Notes: a model not told the origin generated them from the letters alone. A DNA stretch of 64,000 nt from Dryocosmus kuriphilus (GCA_038277395.1 CM076193.1:91217583-91281582); one strand, 5' to 3'. Positions 45,791 to 56,392 are shown, counted from the stretch's first letter. Numbers and translations: made by a program.

Positions 45791-46129
45791 TTTAGAACAG
45801 TGCTACAGAATTTGCGATTTTTGCGCAAGCAATTATATTTTCGAGCTTTAATCTGGCCTTATTATATTCAAAAAGTGAGGTTATTTACTTGTTAACATGG
45901 TTGGCCATCTTGAAAACGTCACTTATAGAAGTTTTCTACGGTATTCTACCAGATTCTACTGTTTTCGATGTATATTACGTCAAAAACGTATTATACGTAG
46001 AAAATGTGGAGTGTACGCGTCACTGCACAACCCTGGGCATGGCACTCAATGTATTTTTTCGCAACAGCTAATTGTGACACGCGACGTTCGATTTAAGCGC
46101 GAAATGAGTCGAGATTTAAATCTTCCCTA

Positions 46130-46995
46130 CTAAAAATATCGGAAAGAAAACATATAGAAATCGGATAAAAACCGGAAACAAACCGAACAGGAAAAATTTG
46201 CTTTTTATCTGCCTATATCCGGTTTCTATCCGGTCTCAGATACATAATTTCGGAATCTATCCGGTTGTATCCGGTTCCTATCCGAGAAAGAGGATCAAAA
46301 AATATATAATGAAAATATTCATTCCGGTTCTATCCGGTTTCTATCCGATGAATGGAACTTTAAATTAAATATTTAAAAAAATCCAAAGTTCATTTTTATC
46401 CGTTTTCTAACCGATTCCTATAAGGGTCTTGACGCTCGTGATTGTCTTGGTAGTTCAGGACACTTCCTCTAGGATCGCAGGAATTATTGTCTCACAATAG
46501 GAATCGATCGTCGGAGTTATAAGTTAGCCACAATTTTTCACCATTGTTATATTGAAAAGATGTATCCAATACATCTGTTTGATCGTCATCGATCCTTTTT
46601 TTGGTGCTTTCACAGCACATATGTGTACCGGGTATAAGTGTTTTGAAGAACCGGATAAGTCCCCTATAGAAACCGGATATAAATATTATACCATGCCGGA
46701 TAGACACCGGTTAGGAGTCGGATACAAACCGGAGACAAAAGTCGGATAGGAATCGGATAGAAACATAAAAAAGAAACCTGATAGAATTCGGTTAGGAGCC
46801 GGATAGGAATTGGATAGAAGTATTTTGCAGATCCAGATACAAATCGGATAGGAATCGGATATAAATATTAGACGATACCGGATAGACACCGGTTAGGAGT
46901 CGGATACAAACCGGGGACAAAAATCGGATACAGTGAGTTTAGGACCGGATAGGAACTCACTTCTATCCGGTTCTTATCCGATTCCTATCCGACAT
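46130..46995. repeat. Array of CGGATA/TATCCG short repeats with inversions
   Basis: Dozens of degenerate units such as 'aatcggatagaaaccggata' and 'tatccggtttctatccg' fill the region in both orientations: forward near 46145-46200, reverse 46205-46425, forward 46640-46935, reverse 46950-46995. Around 46430-46630 lies a non-repetitive middle. The array can fold on itself. Confidence 0.85.
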
Positions 46996-48954
46996 TTTAA
47001 GCAGGGTTTATTTGAATCGAGAGGAAAGAATCCATCTGTCACTGAGTCTCCTTGGTTCGTTTCGCAACTAAGGGTTTGGAAACCCAATCCTTCGACGAAA
47101 TATCCTCTTTGATCCTCTGAAATTGTATTTAAATAAATTGGAAAAAAATTAATTAAACAACTTGTTTAATATAATATAAGGAAACGGTGAATTTATTCAG
47201 TAGAGTCGAATACAATAGATAAAGCAATCCGGACTCGTGCAAGCACGAGATTAAGATTTTTCTCCACTCTCCCGCGATCCTTCGCTGGGAGGTTCGGTAC
47301 CGTCGCGTCGCAGCGGTCCTTCGTTCCCCACTCATTCATTCTTTCTCTCCTTAACACATTATAACTAATTTCTATCATGCTCCTCATATCCCTACTCTAA
47401 CTGGGCTTAATTTGTCGTCAATCTCGCGTACGCCGTAAACTTCTCATGTGAAGAATGTTTGTCACTTCATAGTTTACTTTTCAGAATCCAAGTGCGCTCA
47501 TTTCTTATATTACAATTTCGTAGAATCGACTACTCGAATGTTTTAACCGCTTGAGCGAAACATAAACAGTTCTCTGATCAGCCCGGTATAATGACGTTTT
47601 GTTGACAATCTAATATTTCACATAAGATTTGTATATATCTAGCTGTCAAACTTGATATTCTACGCTTAAATAATCCTAGCTCAGTAATATTAAATTTCCT
47701 CTGCTCAAGCATTACTAGCGCAGACCAATGTATACATTTATTTGCTCGCAAGAGATAACTACTTATCGCTCAAAGCCTTCTCGTGCCGATTTGCCCTGAA
47801 ATGTTGCTTGCCAATCCTTTTACTTTTCGCTCAATATTTTTATGATTTTGAATCGAAGCCGCGCATTTTGCAGAAGCGAGGGTGCTGTTCCTAGCGAATA
47901 GAATGCTTTATGCGCTCGTTACACCATAAAGTGTCTTTTCCCGTAACTTGCACAATTAGCGTTTTACATTTGGTTCGCATCTAGTTATAATGACGAAAAT
48001 TTGCATTTCGCTTCCTTGAATTTACCTTCAATCCTTAATGTTGCCGTTATTGCGTTGGAAATCTGCCATTAGGAAGGTAAGTTAACCTATTCTTACTCCT
48101 TTTACTACCTTTAGTTCTAGGTTTATATTCTATTCGTACTATCAATATGAAATATTAATGGGATTTTAACTAAATTGATAAATTTAATAATAATGGGATG
48201 AGGCCCTTCAACAGGCCATGCCTCTAACATATTTTACTAATTTAACTGTCTTTATATTTTTAAGATTAGATTTGTTATAAAATTCAAATTCAATTTGTAC
48301 ATACGAAAAATATAAAAAATATTCTTAAATGCTATGAACTCCATAAATTTTCTCAATTAAATTTCAGTTGGAGCTTCAAATATGTTATTATTTTATAATA
48401 TCTAAAATTTAAATTTTGTCTATAGGTAAACCTATTGTTATTATTATTCAAATGTAATTTAAAAATAGTTAGTTATGCATAATTGTGCAACAACGTTTTT
48501 AAGCCACAATAATTTAAAACTAGAAATAAATTTTTTTTGTTTTATTTTTAATTTGATTTTAATTTATTTTTAATTTAAATCCGATTCAATCTTTGTTATA
48601 TCTTAGTTTCCTTATTATTCAACCCTTTTTAATGAATTCGGTATTGTGATAAATAATATTATGTCTATATTACAACATCAATTGTACAATAATATTCAAA
48701 GTTATGTGCAGGCATCCTTCGCATTAGCCCGAATTGGTCTATAATAATTCCAAAAATTTTTGTTTGTATCCTATTTCGTTTCAATCTTCCTTCAAATTTG
48801 AATTGAAATCGTAATTTCAATTCACCCTTGGGTGTCCCAAACAGGGAAGAAGATCTGCCAGCGAAAGAAGCCCACGACCCCTCACCCGCACATCCCAGCA
48901 TTGCGCCACGGTCAGCTACTCGCCTTCCGCTCCCCCCTGTCAACAACACCCGTG
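46996..48954. other. Region left of the minus-strand retrotransposon, possibly its 3' LTR
   Basis: No genes. By position it should include the 3' LTR of the Ty3/gypsy element to the right, but no matching second LTR is in the window, so its extent is unknown. 47215-47340 and 48820-48955 are GC-richer than the AT-rich middle. Confidence 0.3.
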
Positions 48955-49164
48955 TCTTTTAGCTATGTGTTTATCTCTCTCTCCATTTCTTCTATACAGC
49001 GTTAAATTCAACTTCACAACCATTAGTTCTTGTCTGTTTCTCTTTCTTTCTAACGCAACGCTGTCCCGGGAGGTCCACTGAGCGGCCCTGCGACAAGCAG
49101 GTCAGTTCGTTGTTTAATTTCACGTATAATCTGATTCAAAGGATTTTAAGGCGATGTTCAAAAT

Positions 49165-49487
49165 AACTGGTTACATTTTTTAATTTAAATATACCTTACG
49201 AAGGCATGCTAAAGTCGACTAACATGTACAATCTTAGTTTGTTTTTGTGTAGTCCGTATCTCAACGTTAAGATCATCAATGACTCTAGTAATTTTAAAAG
49301 GTCCTGCGTAATAATAATCGAATTTGTCGCTTCTCTAATCAACCAAAACATAAATGTACTGAACAGGTTCAAACTTTTGTTCGTTAATTTTTCCATCGTA
49401 ATAATTTTTGCAACGTCTTTTAGCGGCTTCTAGACGAGCTGACGCAAGTGACTCTGTTTCTACGATTTTATTCAGTAGTTCATCTAC
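49165..49487 (-). pseudogene. Ty3/gypsy integrase C-terminal part (beyond the mariner)
   Basis: Reads VDELLNKIVETESLASARLE, AKRRCKNYYDGKINEQKFEP, then a shift to DKFDYYYAGPFKI-type text and DDLNVEIRTTQKQTKI. This is the C-terminal, DNA-binding region of Ty3/gypsy integrase, where a pattern of (R-L)-E-A-A-x-R-x-K-xx-Y-Y-D and G-P-F-K-I is usual. Directly joined at 49487 to the mariner TA site. Confidence 0.7.
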
Positions 49488-49489
49488 TA

Positions 49490-50457
49490 CGAGGCACGTC
49501 CATAAAGTAAGTGTACTCAATTTATTTAGGCTTCAACAAAAATTTATTAAAACAAAAACATAGTTGGTTACACTTGTACACAGGTAAGTTATTTTTCGAC
49601 ATAGTCACCATCCCTCTCGATGCAAGTCGTAAGCCGCGGGATCAATTTTTTTATGCTTGCCTCGAAGAAGTCTCCCGCCAGCTCTTTCGCCCACTTCTCC
49701 ACCTCCCCCTTCATCTCCTCGTCCGTTGAAAACTTGTTTCCACCCATGTGCATCTTCATGGAAGTGAAGAGATGGAAATCTGAAGGGGCCTAGTCAGGGG
49801 AATACGGGGGGTGGTTCAAAACGTCCCATCCAAAAGAGTCCTGGAGTTGCTTCGTGGCGTTGGCCGTGTGAGGTTTAGCATTGTCATGCAGCAGGCAGAC
49901 TCCCTTCGTCAGCATGCCCCTCCTTTCATTCTGAATCGCCCTTTTCAATTTTTTCAGCGTTTCACAGTATCTTGCCACGCTGATGGTCTCCCCGTGAGGC
50001 AGATATTCAATCAAAATTATGCCTTTATGGTCCCAAAACACGGATGCAATGATTTTTTTGGCCGAAATTGTGGTCGCAATTGAAGGTCTTCCGCTCCTCT
50101 GATCGTCATGCACGGAAGTACGGCCATTTTTAAATTCGCGACACCACTTGTACACACTCGTACGATTCATAGCTTCATTACCGTAAACAGTTTTCCCTCA
50201 TTATAAATCTCAACTGGAGCTTTTCCCTTCACAACGAGGTAGCGAATGACGGTGCGGATTTCGTACTTGGCTGGAGATACGATCGACATTTTTCGTGAGA
50301 GATGCTACTGCGTCCAGAGTTTTCAACACACTAACCTTGGATTGGTCTCGTTTTGAAGGGGAGGGGTCAGGCTACGCGGTGGTATTGCCAACATGTCGAA
50401 AAAGTATTCCCTGCAGTTGTGAGAGTACCAGTACACTTACTTTCTGGACGTGCCTCG
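49490..50457 (-). mobile_element. Mariner element, internally deleted (968 bp)
   Basis: Ends CGAGGCACGTCCATAAAGTA and the complement TACTTTCTGGACGTGCCTCG (right end), with TA on both sides (49488-49489, 50458-50459). It interrupts the retrotransposon integrase, so it is younger than that insertion. Confidence 0.9.
49585..50290 (-). pseudogene. Mariner transposase with internal deletion and a stop
   Basis: Upstream of the Met at 50170 the frame reads YEIRTVIRYLVVKGKAPVEI, then NRTSVYKWCREFKNGRTSVH and DDQRSGRPS, the two HTH motifs. From ATTISAKKI it jumps to VFWDHKGIILIEYLPHGETI, skipping the linker and the first catalytic Asp block. LLHDNAKPHTANA gives the second Asp. PPYSPD is followed by TAG where Leu is usual, then APSDFHLF and an intact C-terminus. 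So it is a non-autonomous deletion derivative. Confidence 0.8.
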
Positions 50458-50461
50458 TAAT

Positions 50462-51200
50462 TGAACGTATGACATAGGTACTTTTTCATCAGCGAATTTG
50501 GATGAAAACCGGACCTTTCTTCCGAAAACCATCTCGTGTGGAGTCACGCCTGTGGACGCATGAAGCGCAGTGTTAAATGAAAAAATGGCGAATGGTAACC
50601 ACTGATCCCAATTATTACGCTCACCATAGTTTCGCAGGTACTCTACAAATGTATGATGACTTCTTTCCAGAGAGCCTAAAGACTGCGGATGGTATGCGCT
50701 AGATCTGATTTAACGAATATTAAATATTTTAGCTATATTTTCCATGATATTAGTCATAAATTGCGACCCCTGATCTGTTTGGATTGTTTCGGGACAACCA
50801 AAAACGCAAATTAGATTTTCAGCGAGTGCTACTGCGACATGAGATGAATCTATTTTCGAAATTGGGATAGCACCTGAATATTTATTCAAATTATCTTGCC
50901 GCATGTAAGCATGTACTGATTGCCGGACTCGGTGGCAGACAAAGGGCCTACTAAATCAATTTGTACCTTTTCAAACGTTCTTATCGGGGTATCAGTTATT
51001 CGCATCGGCATTTAAGTTTTGATTCTAGTTAACTTCCTTTTCTGACAAGTGTCACATGCTTTCACGTAATTTCTTACCCGATCCCTCATGCCCTTCCAAT
51101 AAAAACGTTCTCGGATTCTCTCTAATGTTAACTCTTCACCTTTATGTCTGCCGACAGTCGAATCGTGACATTCCTGGCTTATGTCCGGACGCTTTTCTAC
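50462..51200 (-). pseudogene. Ty3/gypsy integrase, zinc domain end and catalytic core
   Basis: Continues from the macrodomain frame: HDSTVGRHKG (H-x6-H) and CDTCQKRK (C-x2-C) form the zinc-binding site (51165-51040). Then FEKVQIDLVGP has the first catalytic Asp (near 50965), ETIQTDQGSQFMTN the second (near 50765), and YHPQSLGSLERSHHTFVEYL the Glu (near 50670). NWDQWLPFAIFSFNTALHAS follows up to the mariner site. A frame change near 50940 and a stop near 50709 break it. All catalytic residues can be seen, so decay is mild. Confidence 0.8.
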
Positions 51201-51209
51201 CTGAGGAAT

Positions 51210-51605
51210 TTCAACCTCGCCTGTACATACTGTTATCTGAAAACGACCTTTACCAAAATGAGTTCTAAATATTTTTTCTATTATGGTCCACGGCAATTTA
51301 TCGAATCCATTCTCCTCATGAGACAAGCTAAAACTTTTAATTTTTGTAGATTTAAGGGCTTGTTTTAATGTGTTCACTGCAACCTCTATGTTCTTTGCAA
51401 AAACTTTTGAATCAAACTCTTCCTTTATATACAAGTTAAAAATCATACGTCCAGCATGAGAAGAAGATGTAACATAACCCACTGCCGCCTCTGGATCTTT
51501 TAGGTACCATGGATTAATAATCGAGTTTTCTACAAGTTCACGACCTAGGGGTGTAGTGAGCTCCCCGTTACAGGAAACGAAATTGAGGACATGGTCATCT
51601 CTCAT
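51210..51605 (-). pseudogene. TARG1/OARD1-like macrodomain inside Ty3/gypsy pol
   Basis: Residues 1-128 counted from the Met at 51605 read DHVLNFVSCNGELTTPLGRE, then VGYV, IFNLYIKEEF, NIEVAVNTLKQALKSTKI, HEENGFDKLPWTIIEKIF and FQITVCTGE. This follows the layout of the single-domain ADP-ribose hydrolase TARG1/OARD1: 'H-x-I-S-x-D-x-x-M', 'Y-L-I-T-K', a helix with N-x-x-x-S-L-x-x-M, 'G-C-G-L-D-x-L-x-W' and 'I-x-V-Y'. The Lys and Asp used by TARG1 for catalysis correspond to K61 and D102 here. The domain is in frame with the integrase zinc domain after it and, across one TGA at 51608-51606, with the acidic linker before it. Macrodomains bind or remove ADP-ribose; what this one does in a retrotransposon is unknown. 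Assignment is by eye. Confidence 0.6.
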
Positions 51606-52136
51606 TCACACCCTATCTTTATTTAGCTGAAACAATGGAGTAAGTACTATATTACCTTCCTTCGAACCTGTATGTAAAATTTGACTCATCTTTAACAAAA
51701 CAGTTTTATCTGATTCTGATTCTTTTTCGGATTTTTCGTCTTCGTCGTCATTTTCGCGCAAACTTCCTAGAACGTCCCAAACTCCAGTCAAATTCCCGAA
51801 CTCACATCTTTCCAATACATCATGGATCTGGAGAACGTGTCTCTTCCAATGACGCCACCTCCCCAGATTTTCCGAGACCATCAACTCGAATTTTCCCAGA
51901 ACTCCGCCGACAGTTTCCGCGGACCCACATGGCCTTTTTACATCAAGCTCTGCGGATACACAAACTTCTTCCGCGTGGCCAGCTGGTTCACCAAATACCC
52001 TTTTATTGGGAAGGACAGTTTCCACCAGGGGAAACTTCCTTCCAGGAGACCGTGCCTCCTCCGAAGTACCCCCCCCCCCCCCCCCCCCCCCCCCCCTTCG
52101 AGAAGCAAGGGCTCCCAGCCCCTGTCTCATAGCCAT
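51606..52136 (-). pseudogene. Acidic linker of pol before the macrodomain, with a Gly run
   Basis: In frame with the macrodomain except for one TGA. It reads HWKRHVLQIHDVLERCEFGN, then LRENDDEDEKSEKESESDK, a very acidic stretch, and LKMSQILHTGSKEGNIVLTP. Its upstream half (GLGALASRR followed by a Gly run from the C28 tract) looks unlike pol and may be inserted DNA. I know no enzyme for this part. Confidence 0.45.
52069..52096. repeat. Poly-C tract, 28 C
   Basis: Uninterrupted C run, read as poly-Gly on the minus strand within the pol frame. Its length is likely unstable. Confidence 0.9.
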
Positions 52137-52508
52137 AATTTAGACGTGCTTTCCTCGATCGATGCCGGACGCTCGTGCCGTCACACTACCGGGGAGGGGA
52201 GGGAAGACCCGTTCGCCAGCCTCATCGCAACCTGACGCCGGTGCGCTCTCACGACCTTCGAGCGACCCAGCCGCAGGCAGAAAATTACGGCCCAAATCAC
52301 GCCCCCTGAAACATGTGCACCTGTTTCTATCACCTCGGCACCCCAGCGCGCTCCCCATCGACCGGAACAAGGCTTGGGTATAGAGCTTACTGCCTTGGGA
52401 TAGTCTACTATCTCATAACAAACTTCAATGCCCATATAGTTTTCGTCTATTGTCTCTCTATGGATGTTACTGAATGATTCAGCAAGACCCATATCCTCAA
52501 CATCGATT
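52137..52508 (-). other. GC-rich block between RNase H and the acidic linker
   Basis: Just after the RNase H region the frame still looks like pol (MGIEVCYEIVDYPKAVSS), but 52140-52380 is GC-rich (ccggggagggg, gacgccggtgcgctc) and codes for nothing I know. It may be an insertion or rearranged sequence. Confidence 0.4.
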
Positions 52509-53309
52509 TCACATGTGCTTACAAAAACTCTCTATCGGATACTCGTGATAACCAAATTTGCTTGCTGCAAAGTAGTTTACGGATCCATTGCTCTCAATAC
52601 CATTTTTGACACTGTCCCCATCACCCATGTCGTTTCCGTCATCTCCTATTTCCATCTCTACTGGATTACGCGAAAGCGCATCCGCATTAGCATTAACTCT
52701 ATCAGGCTTGTATACTATCTTATACTTGTACCTGTGCAATTTTATCTTCCATCGAGCTAACCGGGATCCTATTGTGGGGTCTTTTAATTGATCAAGCCAA
52801 ACCAGTGCCTTATGATCAGTAACTAAAGTAAAATCCTGCCCATATACATACGGTCTAAAATGTTTAAATGCAAAAATAATAGCTAAAAGCTCTTTTTCAG
52901 TGGTCGTATAATTTATTTCCGCTTCAGACATTGTACGCGATGCATATGCAATAGGCAAATCTTTCCCAATTTCCCCCTGACTAAGAATAGCGCCCATGGC
53001 AAAATCGGATGCATCTGTTGTTACTCTAAAAATCTTTGAAAAATCGGGATACTGCAAGAGTGGTTTAGTACAAAGAATATTTTTTAATTTCTGGAAAGCC
53101 TGCTCAGCCGCCCCCGACCACACAAACGGCACGTCTTTCTTCAGTAAAAAAGTTAATGATTTCGCAATCTTGGCAAAATTAGGTATAAATCGATGGTAAT
53201 AACCTGCTAATCCCAAAAACTGCTTAATATTCTTACGACCCTTCGGTCGAGGAAAGTTATTAACCGATCTCTTTACACAAAATCTTGCATTTATCTGGCT
53301 GTAAAACAA
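52509..53309 (-). pseudogene. Ty3/gypsy RT C-terminus and RNase H
   Basis: An open 266-residue frame. It starts in the RT connection (FLGLAGYYHRFIPNFAKIAK, then WSGAAEQAFQKLKNILC), then RNase H with TTDASDFAMGAILSQ (first Asp), TEKELLAIIFAFKHFRPYVY (Glu) and LVTDHKALVWLD (Asp), and ends with RYKYKIVYKPDRVNANADAL and SRNP. All RNase H catalytic residues seem intact. RNase H removes the RNA strand during reverse transcription. No stops across 800 bp suggests a recent insertion. Confidence 0.9.
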
Positions 53310-53319
53310 GTCCCGCAGT

Positions 53320-53921
53320 TTTCAAGCGACCCAACAGCTTTGTTAATTTTTGGTTGTATTCTCCTATTGTTTTTGCATAAATTATAATGTCGTTCATATA
53401 GACAAACAATTCAACCCCTTAAAGCCCTGATGAAACTAAATCCATCATTCGTTGGAATGTGTCGGGGGCTGATTTTAGACCAAAACGCATTCAATTAAAT
53501 TGAAATAATTCAAATAAGGTCGAAAAAGAAGTTTTGTGATGGTCCGCTGGGTCAACTTCGATCTGATGAAATTCTGACGCGAGATCAAGGACAGTAAAAT
53601 ACTGAGCGCCCTCAAGTTGGTCCAAAATATCCGTAATATTTTGGAGAGGGTAGGAATCCCTTATGGTTTTTCATTAAGGGCGCGATAGTCTATCACCATC
53701 CGCCACCTCTTATTCCCTTGCGAATCTTCCTTCTTTGGCACTACACAAACTGGTGAATTATACGGCGAATTGGAAGGCCATATCGCACCATGACTTTCTA
53801 GATTTTTTGTTTCTTTATCTATTACTTCTTTGTGTACTGCTGGATACTTATAGTTACCCTTATTTACCGAAACATCATCTATAATATTAATCTTGTGTTG
53901 AATAACATTTATGCACCCCAA
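53320..53921 (-). pseudogene. Ty3/gypsy reverse transcriptase, damaged active site
   Basis: Reads HKEVIDKETKNLESHGAIWP, SPVCVVPKKEDSQGNKRWRM and VIDYRALNEKP, then with frame changes QLEGAQYFTVLDLASEFHQI (first catalytic Asp), HHKTSFSTLFELFQF, MRFGLKSAPDTFQRMMDLVS and VYMNDIIIYAKTIGEYN. The Y-x-D-D motif is Y-M-N-D, so the first Asp of the pair is Asn. Stops occur near 53660 and 53490. Not functional as written. Confidence 0.8.
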
Positions 53922-54120
53922 TTTATCTCCCTTCAGAAAAATTGATAAGGAAATTTAGCTACAGTTTTCAAAAGACTTTCTCTCTCTTCTTTCTTTAAAT
54001 TTTCTAAGTGAAGTTCCCCTTTTCATTTTTCAATTCGAACTGACGGATCAACTTCTGATTTCCTTTTGATATTGTCTTTCTTTTCACATCGCGAAGTAAT
54101 ATTAGCAATTTCAAAATTTT
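53922..54120 (-). pseudogene. Pol region between protease and RT
   Basis: Encodes fragments such as NLKKEERESLLKTVAKFPYQ in shifted frames, the usual run-in to Ty3/gypsy RT ('E-R-x-x-L-x-x-L-L-x-x-F'). Broken by stops. Confidence 0.5.
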
Positions 54121-54729
54121 TTAAGTCACGGGTGAAATTGAAAGTTCAACGTCCCTGGTGTTGGTGTTAATGCAGAAAACACGAGTGCTTCCCTCCCTTA
54201 CGGTTGCCAAAGACTCTCCCAAATACACGCCCGGACCCATCGGTGTTAAAGGCAAATAAACTTCTGACAAATCTACATTAATTACTGGCAAGGTCACTAA
54301 TTGTTTGGTTCTCGCCTTTAAAATTAAAGTGTTTCCTCTTTTTGGTGGAGTAGCAAATGGAAATTCACCTAATTTATGCTTTATTGGTTTTGTTGGCAGA
54401 TCGATCACTGAATCAGCTAAGAAAGGCATTCCTAGCATGCCGTCGCAACTCACAAGAAAATTTTTTGACACTATTTTAAATGGACAAGCAACCCCATTAA
54501 TATCTATACATACTTCCCCAGAAGTTTTTACGCCCTGATCTGCAATGCTAAATAAATTATATTTAACTTGAAAATCTACAGGTGTACCAGTTCTTACCTT
54601 TCTTCTCTTAATTAAATTTAATTCAGCCTCTGTATCTATCACAAAAGTGCCCTTTCCATTCTTAATGTTTTTACTATTCAGATCAATGTTAGGTGAGGAT
54701 GCCTTCCTAGCTGTGTTGAATTTTAACAC
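54121..54729 (-). pseudogene. Ty3/gypsy aspartic protease region
   Basis: Open frame of 202 residues. GTFVIDTEAELNLIKRRKV (residues 28-46) matches the active site, where the usual D-T-G is D-T-E, a Gly to Glu change that should abolish activity. CDGMLGMPFLADSVIDL (residues 94-110) matches the C-terminal I-L-G-x-D-x-L motif with G-M in place of G-x-D. The part after residue 125 leads to RT. The frame is otherwise clean. The enzyme would mature Gag and Pol. Confidence 0.7.
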
Positions 54730-54804
54730 TATCCGTCGGATCGGTGCTGTATTTTGATCAAGTTCGCGGTCGCACCATTCAGACGAACTTACATCTCGTT
54801 TAAA

Positions 54805-56392
54805 TTATTCCTGCTTCTTTTCCCGATTTGAAGCTACCATATTTAAACCTTTAAAACATTTTTCATATGAACGACCTGATTTTTTACATAAACTACAATT
54901 AAAATTATTTTTATCATGACTAACCTTTTTCTTTTCAGGGCAATCTCGAGCAAAATGATCGGTTTTTCTACAAATAAAACACTCAGGTGAATTTTTTGGT
55001 GGATATCTACAATCACAAGAAAAATGTCCACTCTGGTTCCAATTAAAACATCGCCTTCCGTCAAAACTGACTGTGCGTGCACACCCTCGTGCCAAATGCC
55101 CCGATCCCCCACATTTATGGCAGGAAATTTGGGTTGGCCTCGAGCTTTCGCCTTTGCTCGATTCTCTACTATTGCCACCACAACGCGCTCCTCCTCTTCC
55201 TCTGCTCGAAGCTACCTCACATTTTCTAGCGCGAGCGTCGCTATGGCGGAAACGTTTACGCATGTTGCTATTATAATACACCCTGTTCTTTGCCATTTCG
55301 GCAAATTTATCTTTCTTATCTCCTTCTTTTTCAGTTCCCTTTCTATCTAATCCACTCTCAAATTCTACCTCCCATTCTGCTTGTTTTGCAACATTAATTG
55401 CCTTTTGTAGCCTTTTTGGTCTTCCTACCTTTACTCTCCAAACTAAATCATGTTTTAATCCCATTATAAAATTTTCGCATGCCGTATCGCGGGCCGATTT
55501 TATCATGCAACGTACGGCTTCGGTACAATTTTTATCCTCGATTAATTCGATCAGGCTCGCTAGTACCTTACTAACTCTCGATCCGTATTGTAACACTGTT
55601 TCTCCCTCACATTGTGATACCGTAGCAAGAGCCGTGTTCAATTGGCTCAAACTTCGGTGCTCAGTAAAAGTTTTTTTAGATGTCTAAGTAATTCCTCTAA
55701 GTTATTAAGGTCACGGTCCTATAGCGAATTAAAAGCGATCCCTACTACTCGAGAGCGAACCATCAGAAGTAAATATTGCCGATCCTTAGCCGCGATTGAG
55801 TCGCGTGCAAAAAGGCAATCACTCATAAATCTGCCCACAGATATGCTTTCTCCATCGAAACTTTTAGGGAGAAATTCCAGAGCGGCCTTGAAAGGGATTG
55901 GATTTTCAGGCTCTCTTTGAGGGGGTACAAACATCGCTGAGCTACCACTGGACGAGCCGCCACCATCGGGGCAAGAAGAGCGACCGACACCAGATCGCAC
56001 AGACGCACTATAAATGGGAACTGGTCTTTCAGATAAAATTTTTCGCCCTACTTTAATTTCCATTCCCTCTTCGCTATCCTCTTTTTCGAGTTCAAAATAT
56101 GCCGCAGCATTTCGCTCGGTTTCTTCTTCGAAATCTGGATTAAAATTACTTTTCTCGCTTCTATTTTCTCGAACTGAGCCGCGAGCAGTTCCAGCTCCCC
56201 GGCTACCAACCGATCTCTATTTATTGGCGGCCCGCCGCCGCGCCGGCTTCTTGAACCCGAACTTGGTCCTGCCAGCGCCGAGGCCTGTGCGCTCGCTACC
56301 CTCGCATCGCTCACCTCTCTCGTGGTGGCTACAACTCGAGCTCTGCGGCCACCCTCTGCTCCTCTACCTCTTACCCCACTTAGCGTACGCAT
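54805..56392 (-). pseudogene. Ty3/gypsy Gag with four CCHC-type zinc knuckles
   Basis: The upstream frame (56392-56048) starts MRTLSGVRGRGAEGG and is Arg/Gly/Ser rich; after a frame change near 56150 it passes to the capsid part (PFKAALEFLPKSFDGESISV at about 55880-55820). A short gap follows, then from 55650 SQLNTALATVSQCEGETVLQ, a capsid helix pattern, and a basic nucleocapsid. Counting from 55650, the knuckles are at 177-190 (CHKCGGSGHLARGC, intact), 201-214 (second Cys is Trp), 224-237 (CFICRKTDHFARDC, intact) and 252-265 (His is Arg). Gag packages RNA and forms the particle. Confidence 0.85.

Larger units (their letters stand above)
36802..46035. mobile_element. 9.2-kb composite element with CAGGGTTG ends (hAT-like), carrying nested insertions
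   Basis: The left end begins CAGGGTTGGTAACG and the right end finishes CACAACCCTG, inverted. The flanking 8 bp are gacatggc on the left and ggcatggc on the right, a 7-of-8 match, as expected for a hAT 8-bp target duplication. Just inside each end lie BED-finger coding exons pointing inward, and BED fingers are common N-terminal domains of hAT transposases. No hAT catalytic domain was found; the middle is filled by a fold-back element, a Tc1-type element and a Mutator-like element. Subterminal sequences also share 'gacgtatattacgtc' type blocks (36908 and 45967). The hAT assignment is inference. Confidence 0.5.

Noticed and set aside
51822..52235. 137-codon plus-strand frame with a proline run
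   Set aside because: Antisense to pol; the prolines come from the C28 tract.
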